From: Bacillota bacterium
GTDB lineage: Bacteria > Bacillota > Clostridia > Oscillospirales > Ruminococcaceae
DNA: 64,000 nt
Assembly (NCBI GenBank): GCA_023396225.1
Contig: JAEWWT010000014.1
Location: 186,001 to 250,000 of the forward strand
Reading direction: 5' to 3'
Each line of letters starts with the position of its first letter. Within the stretch, counting starts at the first letter, position 1. Made by a program: the position numbers and the translations under genes. Shown here piece by piece: positions 35,169 through 45,879 of this stretch. The notes under the pieces were generated by a model, which was not told the DNA's origin, made no database searches, and saw nothing but the letters and a program-made list of their open reading frames with translations.

Positions 35169-35185
35169 TTTATATCCCCCCCTAA

Positions 35186-36298
35186 TTAATAATTCTTTGT
35201 ACTTTTTTTCTGATATATGAATCCGCCTGCAATCACAAGAATAACAAACAGAACAGCACTTACCATCGTTACCTTAACCAAAGGCATTTCTCTTCCGCAA
35301 GTAGTAAGTTCGAAGATAGCATTCTGGACAATATACGGAGGGAGATATTCTGTAAATCCATCTATGGTTATATCCATTGCAAATGACCCGCTCAGGAAAA
35401 GTATTATCCACATAACAGGAAGAATTATCAGCATAGGGTTCTTTTTACTGCATATACCAATTAAAACCCCGATTGTATTTGCCGTTATGGTTATTACAAA
35501 TATACAAGTAACAAGAATAAGATTTTGTGAAAGAGTTGCAGCATAATGAGCGCCGAATACAACAACACTGACAATCATAATTACAAGTGTCTGCAAAAAT
35601 GACTGAGGAAGCTGACCAATAACACCGGCAATGAATATCTGGAAAGGTTTTTTTGGAGTAAGGAAAAGTCTTCTCATTGTATTATTTTCTTTTTCAGAAA
35701 CAAAGCAATCTGTACCTATCATTATGCTTACCATAAAAATTGTCATGACAAGGATACTTACCGCATAATAATCCATCATTGTTCTTGTAGAACCAAAGTC
35801 CTTATCCAAAACTCCGCCATCAGCAGAATCTGCTGCATTCATCATCAGCATCGGTGAAACAGACATTACTGAATATACTGCATTGTAGTTTTCTATAAAT
35901 CCTGTAACAATTGATTTAACAGCCCTGTTGGAAACATCATTATTTCCTGCATATATCTTAAATTCAGCAGGATTGCCCGTTACAGACACTACTGCGCTTA
36001 GTTCTTTTTTATCAAGCAGATTTAAAGATGTGTTTATGTCTGTTGTAAAAGTAGATTGCGCAAGTCCATCATCGCTTATTGTATCAACAAAATCAGTTAA
36101 AGCACTCTCAAGAGTTTCGTCATCAGTTGATATGTACCAGCAGACATTTATATCTCCTATTGCATCTTCTGAATTTTCTACATACTCAAGAAAATTCCCT
36201 AACAGAAAGATCAGTACAAGCGGAAACAAAAAGCTGAAAAAAACACTTGCCTTATCTCTGAAAAACAGCTTCAATTTATTATTTATAATACTAATCAT
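35186..36298 (-). CDS. ABC-2 type permease, first subunit
   Basis: 370 residues from an ATG at 36298, with the same layout as its neighbour: one N-terminal helix, a large outer domain, then five helices including SEKENNTMRRLFLTPKKPFQ. A longer form from TTG at 36304 is possible. AAAGGAG (36331-36325) is too far from the start unless the hairpin TGCTTC/GAAGCA between them (36324-36308) folds; collapsed, the spacing is 9 bases. See findings. Confidence 0.85.
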   Translation of the reverse strand: MISIINNKLKLFFRDKASVFFSFLFPLVLIFLLGNFLEYVENSEDAIGDINVCWYISTDDETLESALTDFVDTISDDGLAQSTFTTDINTSLNLLDKKELSAVVSVTGNPAEFKIYAGNNDVSNRAVKSIVTGFIENYNAVYSVMSVSPMLMMNAADSADGGVLDKDFGSTRTMMDYYAVSILVMTIFMVSIMIGTDCFVSEKENNTMRRLFLTPKKPFQIFIAGVIGQLPQSFLQTLVIMIVSVVVFGAHYAATLSQNLILVTCIFVITITANTIGVLIGICSKKNPMLIILPVMWIILFLSGSFAMDITIDGFTEYLPPYIVQNAIFELTTCGREMPLVKVTMVSAVLFVILVIAGGFIYQKKSTKNY

Positions 36299-36365
36299 AA
36301 TCAATCATGCTTCTTAATGAAGCACTCCTTTCAATAAAGTCAACAAAGATAATTTTTAATTGTGG

Positions 36366-37316
36366 TTATTTCCTTAGTTCATGTCCAGTAAGTGTCAGGA
36401 ATATAGTTTCAAGATTAGGAATGTCAGAATTTATGCTGACAGCCTTCAGACCGCTTTGCTTCATATTTTCAAGGATAATTGGAAGAGGTTCTGAATCGTA
36501 CTTCACATCAAATCTGATTGTGTCGTTATCAATAGATACAGCAGTAACTCCAGGAAGTTTTGACATCTTTGAAATAAAATCATCCTTTTTAAAGTCAGAC
36601 TTGATTCTTGATTCTATCTTGTAAGATTTGATATCTGTAACAAGTGAAACAAGTTCCTGCTCTGTGCCGCTTGCAATAAGCTTTCCGTGATCAATGATTG
36701 CTATTCTGTCGCAGATTTCTTCTACCTCTTTCATGTAGTGGGATGTATAGGCAATTGTTGCACCGTTATCACGAAGAATTTTAATTGTGTTCATAATATG
36801 ATCCCTTGACTGTGCATCAACTCCGACAGTAGGTTCATCCATTACAATAAACTTTGGTGAATGTGCAATGCCACAAGCTATATTAAGTCTTCTCTGCATA
36901 CCGCCAGACATCTGCTTTGGCTTTAACTTTGCCTTATCACTAAGTCCTACAAATTCAAGAGCTTTTAATGCGGCTGATTTGAGTTTCTGTCCTGACAAAC
37001 CATATAATGAAGCAAAGAAACATACATTTTCATAGGCGTTAAGATGATTATAAAGTGCAATTTCCTGAGGAACCATTCCAATGTTTTTCTTGACTTTCAT
37101 TCGATCCTTATTAATATCAAGGCCGTCAATGCTAACACTACCCTTATCAAAATCAAGAAGTGTTGTGATAATACTTAATGTTGTAGACTTTCCTGCTCCG
37201 TTAGGACCCAGCAAACCAAATATTTCTCCCTCATTTACTGAAAAGCTAAGATTATCTACGGCACAGAATTCACCATAGTTTTTAGTTAAATTTTTTACAG
37301 ATACAAACTCTGACAT
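36366..37316 (-). CDS. ABC transporter ATP-binding protein (DrrA/CcmA-like)
   Basis: 316 residues. Walker A GPNGAGKSTT, Q-loop region MVPQEIALYNHL, signature KQMSGGMQRRLNIACGI, Walker B FIVMDEPTVGVDAQS, H-loop AYTSHYM. A C-terminal 90-residue extension is typical of drug-exporter ATPases. First gene of the operon ABC-permease-permease-kinase-regulator. Substrate unknown. Confidence 0.92.
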   Translation of the reverse strand: MSEFVSVKNLTKNYGEFCAVDNLSFSVNEGEIFGLLGPNGAGKSTTLSIITTLLDFDKGSVSIDGLDINKDRMKVKKNIGMVPQEIALYNHLNAYENVCFFASLYGLSGQKLKSAALKALEFVGLSDKAKLKPKQMSGGMQRRLNIACGIAHSPKFIVMDEPTVGVDAQSRDHIMNTIKILRDNGATIAYTSHYMKEVEEICDRIAIIDHGKLIASGTEQELVSLVTDIKSYKIESRIKSDFKKDDFISKMSKLPGVTAVSIDNDTIRFDVKYDSEPLPIILENMKQSGLKAVSINSDIPNLETIFLTLTGHELRK

Positions 37317-37448
37317 TATTTTTTCCTCCCGTTTGTTATTTACTGTACATATTATATCACGAATAATATAGTACGAGAAGTGACTATTTACTTATTCATG
37401 GCATTACATTTGTCATGTTTTTATCATGAAGAAAATTCAAATTTTCTC

Positions 37449-37477
37449 TTGACAAATTAAAATCATCGTGATATACT
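37449..37477 (+). promoter_or_regulatory. Promoter of the leuA T-box leader
   Basis: TTGACA (37449-37454), 17-nt spacer, TATACT (37472-37477), shortly before the T-box RNA. Confidence 0.75.
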
Positions 37478-37484
37478 ACAGACA

Positions 37485-37770
37485 TATTAGAAATGCGCTG
37501 ATAGGAATAAAAGCTTAATCAGGATTTCAGAGAGCCGTTGTTTGGTGTGAAACGGTAATCCCAATAAGTCATAACTCGTCCTTGAGCAGTCTGTTGAAAG
37601 CAAAATATGCAAGTAGATCAGATCGGGTTCTCCCGTTACAGAGATACGCATTAGATATCAAATTGATTGAGATGCGGTGAGGTGCGGATATTTTATATCC
37701 GAACAAGAGTGGTATCGTGGAAGTTTTAAGCTTTCATCTCTTTATTGAGATGAAAGCTTTTTTATTTTTC
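37485..37770 (+). promoter_or_regulatory. T-box riboswitch with terminator, probably leucine-specific
   Basis: The leader of leuA holds the T-box core AGAGTGGTATCGTGG (37706-37720), just before a 13-bp terminator AAGCTTTCATCTC/GAGATGAAAGCTT (37728-37740, 37747-37759) and a T-run. A structured stem I region lies upstream. The CTC at 37575-37577 is a plausible leucine specifier codon, matching the gene. Uncharged tRNA-Leu would favour the antiterminator and turn on leuA. Confidence 0.88.
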
Positions 37771-37814
37771 TAAGGTCCAGCCTGCGCCGCAAACACGAAA
37801 GGAAATGATTTACT

Positions 37815-39476
37815 ATGAAAAACTGCAGTAAGTATACCAGAGGATATTTTATGCCACCGGTACAGTCTTTGAAGTGGACGCAGAAAGAGTATATTGATAA
37901 GGCACCAATCTGGTGTTCTGTCGATCTGCGTGACGGCAACCAGGCACTTATTATTCCTATGTCACTTGAAGAAAAGCTGACATTCTTTTCTTACCTTGTA
38001 AAGATAGGTTTCAAGGAAATTGAAATAGGCTTTCCTGCTGCTTCAGAAACAGAATTTGAATTCTGCAGGGCGCTTATTGAAAAGAATTTGATACCTGATG
38101 ATGTTACCATTCAGGTTTTAACCCAGTCAAGAGAGCATATTATTGAAAAGACTTTTGAAGCATTAAGGGGAGCAAAAAATGCTGTTGTTCATTTGTACAA
38201 TTCAACTTCTGTAGCACAGCGTAATCAGGTATTCAAAAAATCAAAGGAAGAAATCATTGAAATAGCTAAGTTTGGTGCTAACCTGTGCAATGAATACAAG
38301 GCAAAGACAGACGGCAATTTCAGATTTGAATACTCACCGGAAAGCTTTACCGGAACTGAAATTGATTTTGCTCTTGAAATCTGCAATGCGGTTATTGATA
38401 TATGGAAGCCAACAGCAGACAACAAAGTTATTATCAATCTGCCAGCTACTGTTTCAGAAAGTATGCCACATGTTTATGCTTCTCAGATTGAATACATGTG
38501 TGACAATCTTAATTGTCGTGAAAATCTGATTGTTTCACTTCATCCTCATAATGATCGTGGCTGTGCTATTGCAGATTCCGAGCTTGGAATTCTTGCAGGG
38601 GCAGACAGAGTTGAGGGAACTTTATTCGGCAACGGAGAAAGAACAGGAAATGTTGACATTGTAACACTTGCTTTGAATATGTACTCTCATGGCGTTGATC
38701 CAGAACTTGATTTTTCAAACATTACCGAGGTTACGGAAATGTACGAGAAAATGACCAGAATGCACGTCTATGACAGACAGCCATACAGCGGTTCACTGGT
38801 ATTTGCAGCATTCTCCGGTTCACATCAGGATGCTATTGCAAAGGGTATGAAGTGGCGTGAAGAACAAAATCCTCAGTTCTGGAATGTTCCTTATCTTGCT
38901 ATCGACCCTAAGGATATCGGCAGAGAATATGACGGAGATGTTATTAGAATCAACAGCCAGTCCGGTAAGGGCGGAATCGGTTACCTGCTCGAACAGAAAT
39001 TCGGAATAAACATGCCGCCTAAGATGAGAGAAAGCTTCGGGTATGAAGTCAAGAGCATTTCCGATCATTCTCATAAGGAGCTTATGCCTGACGAAATTTA
39101 TGCAATATTTAAAAATAATTATGTCAACAACACAAGCAAATTTAGTGTTGCAGAGGCTCACTTCTCACAGATTGATGGCATAACTGCTGTCGTTGATGTA
39201 AAACACAATGGAACTCATATCACAAGAAAAGCAGTCGGAAACGGACGTCTTGACGCTGTTTCAAACGCTGTCAAGGATGCTCTTGGCATAGAATATTCAA
39301 TTATCACTTACACTGAGCATGCTCTTGAAGTTGGATCAACGTCAAAGGCTGTTGCTTATGTTGGTATTGATACAATTGACGGTGTATTCTGGGGTGCAGG
39401 TATCAAACCTGACATCATCGATGCTTCAATCAGTGCTCTTATTTCCGCTATCAACAACAGTAACGTTATAAAATAA
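37815..39476 (+). CDS. leuA: 2-isopropylmalate synthase
   Basis: First committed step of leucine synthesis: acetyl-CoA plus 2-ketoisovalerate. 553 residues, the longer yeast/actinobacterial type of LeuA. Metal-binding DLRDGNQAL near residue 38, GFKEIEIGFPAASE, HLYNSTS, and SLHPHNDRGCAIADSELG with the catalytic HxHxD-like site; C-terminal LeuA dimer/allosteric domain (ISDHSHKELMPDEIY onward) for leucine feedback. AAAGGA precedes the ATG. Single gene under T-box control. Confidence 0.95.
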   Translation: MKNCSKYTRGYFMPPVQSLKWTQKEYIDKAPIWCSVDLRDGNQALIIPMSLEEKLTFFSYLVKIGFKEIEIGFPAASETEFEFCRALIEKNLIPDDVTIQVLTQSREHIIEKTFEALRGAKNAVVHLYNSTSVAQRNQVFKKSKEEIIEIAKFGANLCNEYKAKTDGNFRFEYSPESFTGTEIDFALEICNAVIDIWKPTADNKVIINLPATVSESMPHVYASQIEYMCDNLNCRENLIVSLHPHNDRGCAIADSELGILAGADRVEGTLFGNGERTGNVDIVTLALNMYSHGVDPELDFSNITEVTEMYEKMTRMHVYDRQPYSGSLVFAAFSGSHQDAIAKGMKWREEQNPQFWNVPYLAIDPKDIGREYDGDVIRINSQSGKGGIGYLLEQKFGINMPPKMRESFGYEVKSISDHSHKELMPDEIYAIFKNNYVNNTSKFSVAEAHFSQIDGITAVVDVKHNGTHITRKAVGNGRLDAVSNAVKDALGIEYSIITYTEHALEVGSTSKAVAYVGIDTIDGVFWGAGIKPDIIDASISALISAINNSNVIK

Positions 39477-39479
39477 AAA

Positions 39480-39510
39480 GTTTGGGGCATCTGTTAAGGT
39501 GCCCCAAAAC
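39480..39510 (+). terminator. Hairpin after leuA
   Basis: GTTTGGGGCA pairs with TGCCCCAAAAC. The stem is GC-rich but has no strong T-run after it, so termination may be partial. Confidence 0.55.
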
Positions 39511-39581
39511 TCATAATAATGTTATTGTAATAATACCGTAAATATGCTATGATATGAATATATATGAAAGGGGCTGATAAG

Positions 39582-40670
39582 ATGAATAAACCAATAGGAC
39601 TGTATATTCATATACCTTTCTGCAGGCATAAATGTCCATACTGTGACTTTTATTCAGTTACAGCCTCTGCTTTGATTGATGAATATATTAATGCTGTAAT
39701 AAGAAATATTAGCAGCATATCCGATTACTATTCCTTTGATTCTGTTTATTTTGGCGGAGGTACTCCATCTTTGCTTACTCCCCTGCAGGTCAGAAATATT
39801 GTCAGCAAAATCAATGTTACTGATTATGCAGAAATATCCATGGAGTGCAATCCTGAATCATCTGATTTCAACAAGCTTTCTGCATTCAGAAAGGCAGGAA
39901 TAAACCGTATTTCATTTGGAGTACAATCCCTGTCTGATAAAGAACTAAAGCATCTTGGCAGAATACATAATGCCGAAACTGCGGAAAGAGCAATTTACTC
40001 TGCCTATGATGCAGGGTTTGATAATATTTCAGCAGATCTTATGCTTGGCATCTGCAGTCAGACGCTGTCATCAGCAAAAGAAACTGTCAATATCTTGACT
40101 TCTTTCCCTCTGACCCATGTATCTGCATATATGCTCAAAATTGAAAAAGACACTCCTTATTACAATAATACTGTTATTCTGCAGGACATTCCTGATGAAG
40201 ACACTACTGCTGATATTTATCTTAATACTATTTCAATGCTAAAAGAAAAAGGTTTTGAGCAATATGAGATATCCAATTTCTCAAAATCCGGCTATGAATG
40301 CCGCCATAACCTGAAATACTGGCTTTGTGAAGATTATTACGGAATTGGACCGGCAGCTCATTCCTGTATCAATAATAAAAGATTTTACGTTGAAAAAGAT
40401 ATACACCAGTTCATTTCGTCACAAACTCAGGAAACTGTCATTTCGGATGAAAATGCATGTGGATTTTTTGAACAGGCTATGTTAAAGTTAAGGCTCAAAG
40501 ATGGAATAAGTATGCTTGATTACCCAGAACACAGTGAACGGATTCTGAATAATGCACAGCCTCTTATTCGTGCTGGGCTTGTCAAACATAAGGGTAATAA
40601 CATTCTTATTACTGAAAAAGGTTTTCTTGTTTCAAACGAAATAATATGCAGACTTCTTGATGAAGATTAA
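39582..40670 (+). CDS. hemW: Heme chaperone HemW (radical SAM, HemN-like)
   Basis: 362 residues. SAM cluster motif CRHKCPYCDF, then YFGGGTPSLL, SMECNPES, RISFGVQSLSDKELKHLGR and the Asn/His-rich ENACGFFEQAMLKLRLKDG of the HemN C-terminal domain. It lacks the longer N-terminal region of true HemN, so HemW (heme insertion) is more likely than coproporphyrinogen oxidase. GAAAGGGG precedes the ATG at 39582. Confidence 0.9.
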   Translation: MNKPIGLYIHIPFCRHKCPYCDFYSVTASALIDEYINAVIRNISSISDYYSFDSVYFGGGTPSLLTPLQVRNIVSKINVTDYAEISMECNPESSDFNKLSAFRKAGINRISFGVQSLSDKELKHLGRIHNAETAERAIYSAYDAGFDNISADLMLGICSQTLSSAKETVNILTSFPLTHVSAYMLKIEKDTPYYNNTVILQDIPDEDTTADIYLNTISMLKEKGFEQYEISNFSKSGYECRHNLKYWLCEDYYGIGPAAHSCINNKRFYVEKDIHQFISSQTQETVISDENACGFFEQAMLKLRLKDGISMLDYPEHSERILNNAQPLIRAGLVKHKGNNILITEKGFLVSNEIICRLLDED

Positions 40671-40714
40671 AGGGTAGGCATGCTTCCTATGAAAGCATGA
40701 TAATAAAAATGAAA

Positions 40715-41593
40715 CTATTCTATTTTAATAATAACAAGTTCAGGACGGTTAAAAAATCTCGGAACAGGGTTATTTTCACGGGATAATCCTCTGCTTACTA
40801 TCATGGTTGTATTTTCATACTTGTACAATCCACCTGCATACTTTGGAAACAATCCCTGATTAGGTGCATATACACCGTCAATTATACCAGGTAATCTCCA
40901 TTGTCCTCCATGCACGTGTCCTGAAAGTACCAGATCAAAATTAAAATCAGTATATGTAGTAAAAAGTTCAGGTCTGTGTGCAAGTAAAAGTGAAAATATT
41001 TCATTGTCACTTACATCTTTTAAATTTTTGAGTTGCTGATAAATCGTAACTTCATTGTTATATTTGCTTATCTCTGGATCATCAATGCCACACATAATAA
41101 TATCTTGTCCGTTTATTTCAATGGTTTTGCTTGTCCCTTCAAGGACAGTAATCCCGAACGAACGGATTTTTTCTTTCATTTCGTCAGCTTTGCCGCTCCA
41201 TAACTCATGATTTCCACATACATAGTAACAAGGGTATTTTTTACTTATCTTTTCCAAAAAGATATCAGCATTATTCTGTGGAAGCCTGTCATCATAGATA
41301 TCGCCAGTCATCACCACTATATCCGGATCATTGTTATCAATAGCATTTATGAGTGTCTGCTGATTTTTCCCGTACCAACAAGAATGAAGATCAGATACCT
41401 GTGCAATTTTAATTTCTGCATTGACTTTATCTGAATCTATTTTATATGTATTTACTTGCAGCCTAAAATCGGACATTATCAAGAATAATAATATCAAAAC
41501 AATGACAATTATTCTTTCAATTACCTTGCGTTTGAAAGATTTTACTTTTTTAATCTTATCGCTTTTCTTTTTCTCTTTAGTTGTTGTAATAAT
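40715..41593 (-). CDS. Membrane-anchored metallophosphoesterase (YkuE-like), possible ATT start
   Basis: Calcineurin-like phosphoesterase with all metal motifs: SDLHSCWYG, GDIYDDR, GNHELW and the C-terminal GHVHGGQW. YkuE-type proteins act at the membrane. The open frame extends before the first usable TTG (41497) and encodes a Lys-rich head (TTKEKKKSDKIKKVKSFK) then a hydrophobic anchor (VIERIIVIVLILLFLIM), exactly what such proteins need. No ATG, GTG or TTG lies in that extension, but AGGAAGG sits ten bases before ATT at 41593, so an ATT start is likely. Convergent with hemW. Confidence 0.78.
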   Translation of the reverse strand: MITTTKEKKKSDKIKKVKSFKRKVIERIIVIVLILLFLIMSDFRLQVNTYKIDSDKVNAEIKIAQVSDLHSCWYGKNQQTLINAIDNNDPDIVVMTGDIYDDRLPQNNADIFLEKISKKYPCYYVCGNHELWSGKADEMKEKIRSFGITVLEGTSKTIEINGQDIIMCGIDDPEISKYNNEVTIYQQLKNLKDVSDNEIFSLLLAHRPELFTTYTDFNFDLVLSGHVHGGQWRLPGIIDGVYAPNQGLFPKYAGGLYKYENTTMIVSRGLSRENNPVPRFFNRPELVIIKIE

Positions 41594-41817
41594 TATATGA
41601 ACACCTTCCTATATATTTTCATTTAAATAAAAGATAACATATTATACACACATTGTCAACAGATATGATCATTTCACCCTATGATATTGTCAAGACAACT
41701 TCAATTCACACTAAAGTTTGCACCCGATAAAGCAAAACTATTTAACCAGAAATTTACTTTACGTGATCTTGTAGCTAATACTTCATTAATATTACCACAA
41801 AATTTGTACTTGACAAA

Positions 41818-41846
41818 TTGACTTTATTATGCTCATGCTGTATAAT
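41818..41846 (+). promoter_or_regulatory. Promoter of the LytTR regulator
   Basis: TTGACT (41818-41823), 17-nt spacer, perfect TATAAT (41841-41846). Confidence 0.75.
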
Positions 41847-41876
41847 ACTATGAAAACCATACGAAAGGATTTTTAT

Positions 41877-42605
41877 ATGGAACCATTGTATGTTGCTGTC
41901 TGCGAGGATAACCTTGATGAACAAAATCAGCTCATTTCTATAATTAAAAACAGCAGTTTTACTACTAAAATAGAAGCTTTTTCAAGTGGCGAGGAATTAC
42001 TTGCGAAATATCAATCAGATAAATTTGACCTTATTTTAATGGATATTTTTATGAATGGTATTTCAGGAATTGAAACCATTACTGCAATTCGAAAATTTGA
42101 TCAAAATGTTTATGTTGCTTTTACTACTTCAAGTATTGACTACACGTTGGAAAGCTATAGGCTTGAAGCACTTAAATACATAGAAAAACCTGTCAGAGAA
42201 AAATCTGTCATTGAACTATTAAATATAGTTAAGCTTAATAAGGAAAATGTTCCTCGTTTTATGATTAAAATAAGCGGGAAAGAGGTCACGGTTTGTTTTA
42301 ATCATATTTTATATTTAGAACAAAAAGCACATAATCTTCTCATTTTTTTAAAAGGCGGTGATGAGTTACAAGCTACGGAAAAGCTTGAAAACATCGCAAA
42401 TCAGTTTGATGGAAAGAATTTTTTTCGCTGCCATAAAAGCTACATTGTAAACTTAGACTATGTAAAATATTTGGATGATGAGCTGAGAGTGTTTTCCATG
42501 AAAGAGGGGCAAAATGTTCATATTCGTCGAGGAAGTATGTCAAAAGCACGGAAAGCTCTTGGAGAATATCTTTTTAATAAAACAAGAAACATGGGCATTA
42601 AATAA
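41877..42605 (+). CDS. LytTR-family response regulator, orphan
   Basis: 242 residues. Receiver domain with acidic pocket CEDN, phospho-Asp in FDLILMDIFMNGISG, Thr/Ser in FTTSS and Lys in YIEKPV; then a LytTR DNA-binding domain (HILYLEQKAHNLLIFLKGG, FFRCHKSYIVNLDYVKYL, RRGSMSKARKAL). ACGAAAGGA precedes the ATG at 41877. No histidine kinase is adjacent, and the genes on both sides are unrelated. Confidence 0.9.
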   Translation: MEPLYVAVCEDNLDEQNQLISIIKNSSFTTKIEAFSSGEELLAKYQSDKFDLILMDIFMNGISGIETITAIRKFDQNVYVAFTTSSIDYTLESYRLEALKYIEKPVREKSVIELLNIVKLNKENVPRFMIKISGKEVTVCFNHILYLEQKAHNLLIFLKGGDELQATEKLENIANQFDGKNFFRCHKSYIVNLDYVKYLDDELRVFSMKEGQNVHIRRGSMSKARKALGEYLFNKTRNMGIK

Positions 42606-42664
42606 ATTCCGACGTATATCGTTCTGATACACGCCGGAAAGATAAAATATCAATATATTAAGAT

Positions 42665-43210
42665 TTACTTGAAGTATCTGTTGAGAAGTCCCTTGAATGC
42701 ACAGCCGTGACGAGCTTCGTCTTTTGCCATTTCATGAACTGTATCATGGATAGCATCAAGTCCTAACTGCTTAGCCTTTGCAGCAAGCTGGAGTTTTCCG
42801 TCACAAGCGCCGTTTTCAGCCATCATTCTGAGTTCAAGATTCTTCTTTGTCGAAGGAGTTACAACATCACCGAGAAGTTCAGCAAACTTTGCAGCATGTT
42901 CAGCTTCTTCATAAGCAGCCTTTTCATAGTACATACCAACTTCAGGATAGCCCTCTCTGAAAGCTACTCTTGCCATTGCAAGGTACATGCCTACTTCAGT
43001 ACATTCACCCATAAAATTCTGATTAAGACCTTCAACTATTTCAGCGTCAACATCCTTAGCAACACCAACTATATGTTCGCAGGCCCAAGACATTTCTGAA
43101 TCCTTAACCTCGTTGAATTTACTTTTTGGAGCATTACACTGAGGACATTTTTCCGGAGCTTCATCTCCTTCATGAACATAACCACATATTGAACAAACCC
43201 ATTTAGCCAT
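42665..43210 (-). CDS. Reverse rubrerythrin
   Basis: Peroxide- and oxygen-scavenging di-iron protein of anaerobes. The order is reversed from classical rubrerythrin: an N-terminal rubredoxin domain ([20 protein letters not shown]) then a ferritin-like four-helix domain with iron-binding EXXH-type motifs ([42 protein letters not shown]). 181 residues. Single-gene unit with its own AGGAG site. Confidence 0.93.
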   Translation of the reverse strand: MAKWVCSICGYVHEGDEAPEKCPQCNAPKSKFNEVKDSEMSWACEHIVGVAKDVDAEIVEGLNQNFMGECTEVGMYLAMARVAFREGYPEVGMYYEKAAYEEAEHAAKFAELLGDVVTPSTKKNLELRMMAENGACDGKLQLAAKAKQLGLDAIHDTVHEMAKDEARHGCAFKGLLNRYFK

Positions 43211-43290
43211 TGTTTTTCTCTCCTTAATTTTTAATGTAATTAAACTATACCATATTAGTATAATTAAGTCAATAGTTTTTAAAATTATTA

Positions 43291-45672
43291 TTACTTTGCA
43301 AATTCTTTTGCATTAAAAACGTATTTATCTTCATTTAAATTAAGGATTATGCTGTCACCTTTCTTGACTGATCCGTCAAGAATCTGTTTTGAAAGCAGGT
43401 TTTCAACTGACGAGATAATTGTGTGTCTGAGTTTTCTTGCACCATTTTTGTCATAGCCATCATCTGTAAGTTTAACAATTGCATTATCTGAAAATTCAAC
43501 AGAAATTTCAATCATTTCAGCACGCTTTTTCAGCTCATCAAGGAGTTTTGAGGTAATTTTGCTCATATCATCCCTGCTAAGACGGTTAAAGATAATAATG
43601 TCATCAATTCTGCCGATAAATTCGGGTTTCATGAAGTTTTTCAGTTCGTTCATTACTTCTTTTTTTGTGTTAGAATATGAAGCTTCTTCAGATGCAAATC
43701 CCAGTGTTTTGTTTTCGGTGATAAGTTTTCCACCAATATTTGAAGTCATGATAATAATTGAATCTTTAAAGCTAACTGTTTTTCCTGTACTGTCTGTGAG
43801 AATACCATCCTCAAAAATCTGGAGCAGAATATTGAAAACATCAGGATGTGCCTTTTCAATTTCATCAAAAAGCACAACCGAATACGGTTTTCTTCTAACA
43901 CGTTCAGTAAGCTGACCACCATCCTCATAACCAACATATCCCGGAGGAGAGCCAATAAGTTTTGAAACGCTGTGCTTTTCCATAAATTCAGACATATCAT
44001 ATCTGATCAAAGCATTTTTATCATTGAACAGCACTTCTGCTAGTGCTTTTGACAGTTCAGTTTTTCCGACGCCGGTTGGGCCAAGAAAAAGAAAAGTACC
44101 GTTAGGTCTGTTAGGATCCTTTAATCCTGCACGACCTCTTCTAATTGCATCAGCAACCGATTTTACTGCTTCATCTTGACCTATAACCCTATTTTTAAGA
44201 TTTTTTTCAAGATTTAATAACTGACAGCTTTCATTTTCGCTTATCTGTGTTACAGGGATACCCATAGTAACTGACAAAACCTGTGCAATATCCTCAGGTG
44301 TGACATCAATTTCAGGGATTTCATTTTTACTGTACCAGCTCGTTTCTCTGAAATCCTGAGTACCTTTTTTATCTTTTTCAGTTTTCAGCTTATCCTTAGC
44401 CTGTTTTTCAAGCATTTTTTTAAGGCTGTCAGCAAGCTCTTTGAGTGACTGCGGAGAAGATGATGCTTTCATCCTTACTCTTGATGCAGCCTCATCTATA
44501 AGGTCAATTGCCTTATCGGGAAGATACCTGTCAGGAATATACCTTACAGATAATCTAACAGCACTTTCGATAGCTTCATCTGTTATTCTTACATTGTGAT
44601 ATTCACCATAGCACTTTGCAAGTCCATGCAATATCTTAACAGCGTCTTCCTGTGTTGGTTCATTTACCATAACCTGCTGAAATCTTCTTTCAAGAGCACT
44701 ATCCTTCTCAATATATTTTCTGTATTCTTCTATTGTTGTTGCTCCTATAATCTGCAGATCTCCCCTTGCAAGTTGGGGCTTAAGAATATTTGCGGCGTCA
44801 ATTGCACCCTCTGCTGCTCCAGCACCAACAATTGTGTGAAGTTCATCTATGAACAGAATAATATGACCGTTTTCAATAACCTCATCAAGACATTGTTTTA
44901 TTCGCTCCTCAAAATCACCTCTGTATTTTGCTCCTGCAAGCATGGATGTCAGATTAAGAGCAAAAATTCTTTTGTTTTTGAGTGAGTCAGGTGCCTTCCC
45001 GTCCGCTATCATTGTTGCTACGCCTTCAGCAACAGCAGTTTTTCCGACGCCGGCTGCACCGATAAGACATGGATTGTTTTTTGTTCGTCGGGACAAAATC
45101 TGCATAACACGTTCTATTTCCTTATCACGACAGAAAACAGGATCACATTTTTTATCCCTTGCCATCTGAGTAAGATCACGTCCGTATTTCATTAATGTCG
45201 GAACTCTTGTCAGCGGATTATACACCTGTGTGTCCATTGTATTCAAACCTATACAGGAATTATATATTTTTGTTATGCTGCCGCCGACACCTCTGATTAT
45301 TGTTACTGCTGTACAATCGTCCTGTTTGATCATGGATAACAGAATATGCTCTGTACCTGCAAGATTACTGCCGGCTGTTTCAGACAGTTCAGCAGCATCA
45401 TCAATCATTTTTCTGACAGCAGGCGTTACTGAATTCATACTGACTGAAGTACTGTCACCTCTACCGACCAATGTAATTATTTTGTCAAGTACAGCGTCCT
45501 CCTTGATGCCGCAGGACTTTAATATACTGTAAGCTGTACTTCCCTGTTCGCTTGAAAGCGACAAGAGTATATGTTCGCTTCCAACGTAGGTATGCCCCAG
45601 TTTTCCCGCCTGCAGAAAGGCCTTGTTAATAACAAGGTTTGCTTTCTTTGTAAAACGTTCAAGATTGTACAT
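43291..45672 (-). CDS. clpC: ClpC-type AAA+ chaperone ATPase
   Basis: Unfolds proteins for degradation by ClpP. 793 residues: two Clp_N repeats, first AAA domain with GAAGVGKTA and [27 protein letters not shown], a middle region with coiled-coil ([16 protein letters not shown]), second AAA domain with [10 protein letters not shown] and a ClpP-binding-type loop, D2-small domain at the end. The UvrB-like M motif is short compared with Bacillus ClpC. Start at 45672 fits TTAGGAGATTTTAGA. No ctsR-mcsA-mcsB genes accompany it, unlike Bacillus. Confidence 0.9.
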   Translation of the reverse strand: MYNLERFTKKANLVINKAFLQAGKLGHTYVGSEHILLSLSSEQGSTAYSILKSCGIKEDAVLDKIITLVGRGDSTSVSMNSVTPAVRKMIDDAAELSETAGSNLAGTEHILLSMIKQDDCTAVTIIRGVGGSITKIYNSCIGLNTMDTQVYNPLTRVPTLMKYGRDLTQMARDKKCDPVFCRDKEIERVMQILSRRTKNNPCLIGAAGVGKTAVAEGVATMIADGKAPDSLKNKRIFALNLTSMLAGAKYRGDFEERIKQCLDEVIENGHIILFIDELHTIVGAGAAEGAIDAANILKPQLARGDLQIIGATTIEEYRKYIEKDSALERRFQQVMVNEPTQEDAVKILHGLAKCYGEYHNVRITDEAIESAVRLSVRYIPDRYLPDKAIDLIDEAASRVRMKASSSPQSLKELADSLKKMLEKQAKDKLKTEKDKKGTQDFRETSWYSKNEIPEIDVTPEDIAQVLSVTMGIPVTQISENESCQLLNLEKNLKNRVIGQDEAVKSVADAIRRGRAGLKDPNRPNGTFLFLGPTGVGKTELSKALAEVLFNDKNALIRYDMSEFMEKHSVSKLIGSPPGYVGYEDGGQLTERVRRKPYSVVLFDEIEKAHPDVFNILLQIFEDGILTDSTGKTVSFKDSIIIMTSNIGGKLITENKTLGFASEEASYSNTKKEVMNELKNFMKPEFIGRIDDIIIFNRLSRDDMSKITSKLLDELKKRAEMIEISVEFSDNAIVKLTDDGYDKNGARKLRHTIISSVENLLSKQILDGSVKKGDSIILNLNEDKYVFNAKEFAK

Positions 45673-45879
45673 TCTAAAATCTCCTAAATAAGTGTAGTAC
45701 ATTTTTATTATGCCACTTGTATATAAAAATATTTGTCATAACATGGGATAAATATTCATGTAACACTTTTTTCTTTATTCCATATTATGAACTATGAAAG
45801 TTCAAACGAAGAAAAAATCAACATAACATACTGCTTCGAATGAAATTTCAAACTACATTATAAAAGGAGTGTACCATTT

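Noticed and set aside
39582..40670. Coproporphyrinogen III oxidase (HemN)
   Set aside because: Length and N-terminus fit HemW; the longer HemN N-terminal region is absent and no heme genes are near.
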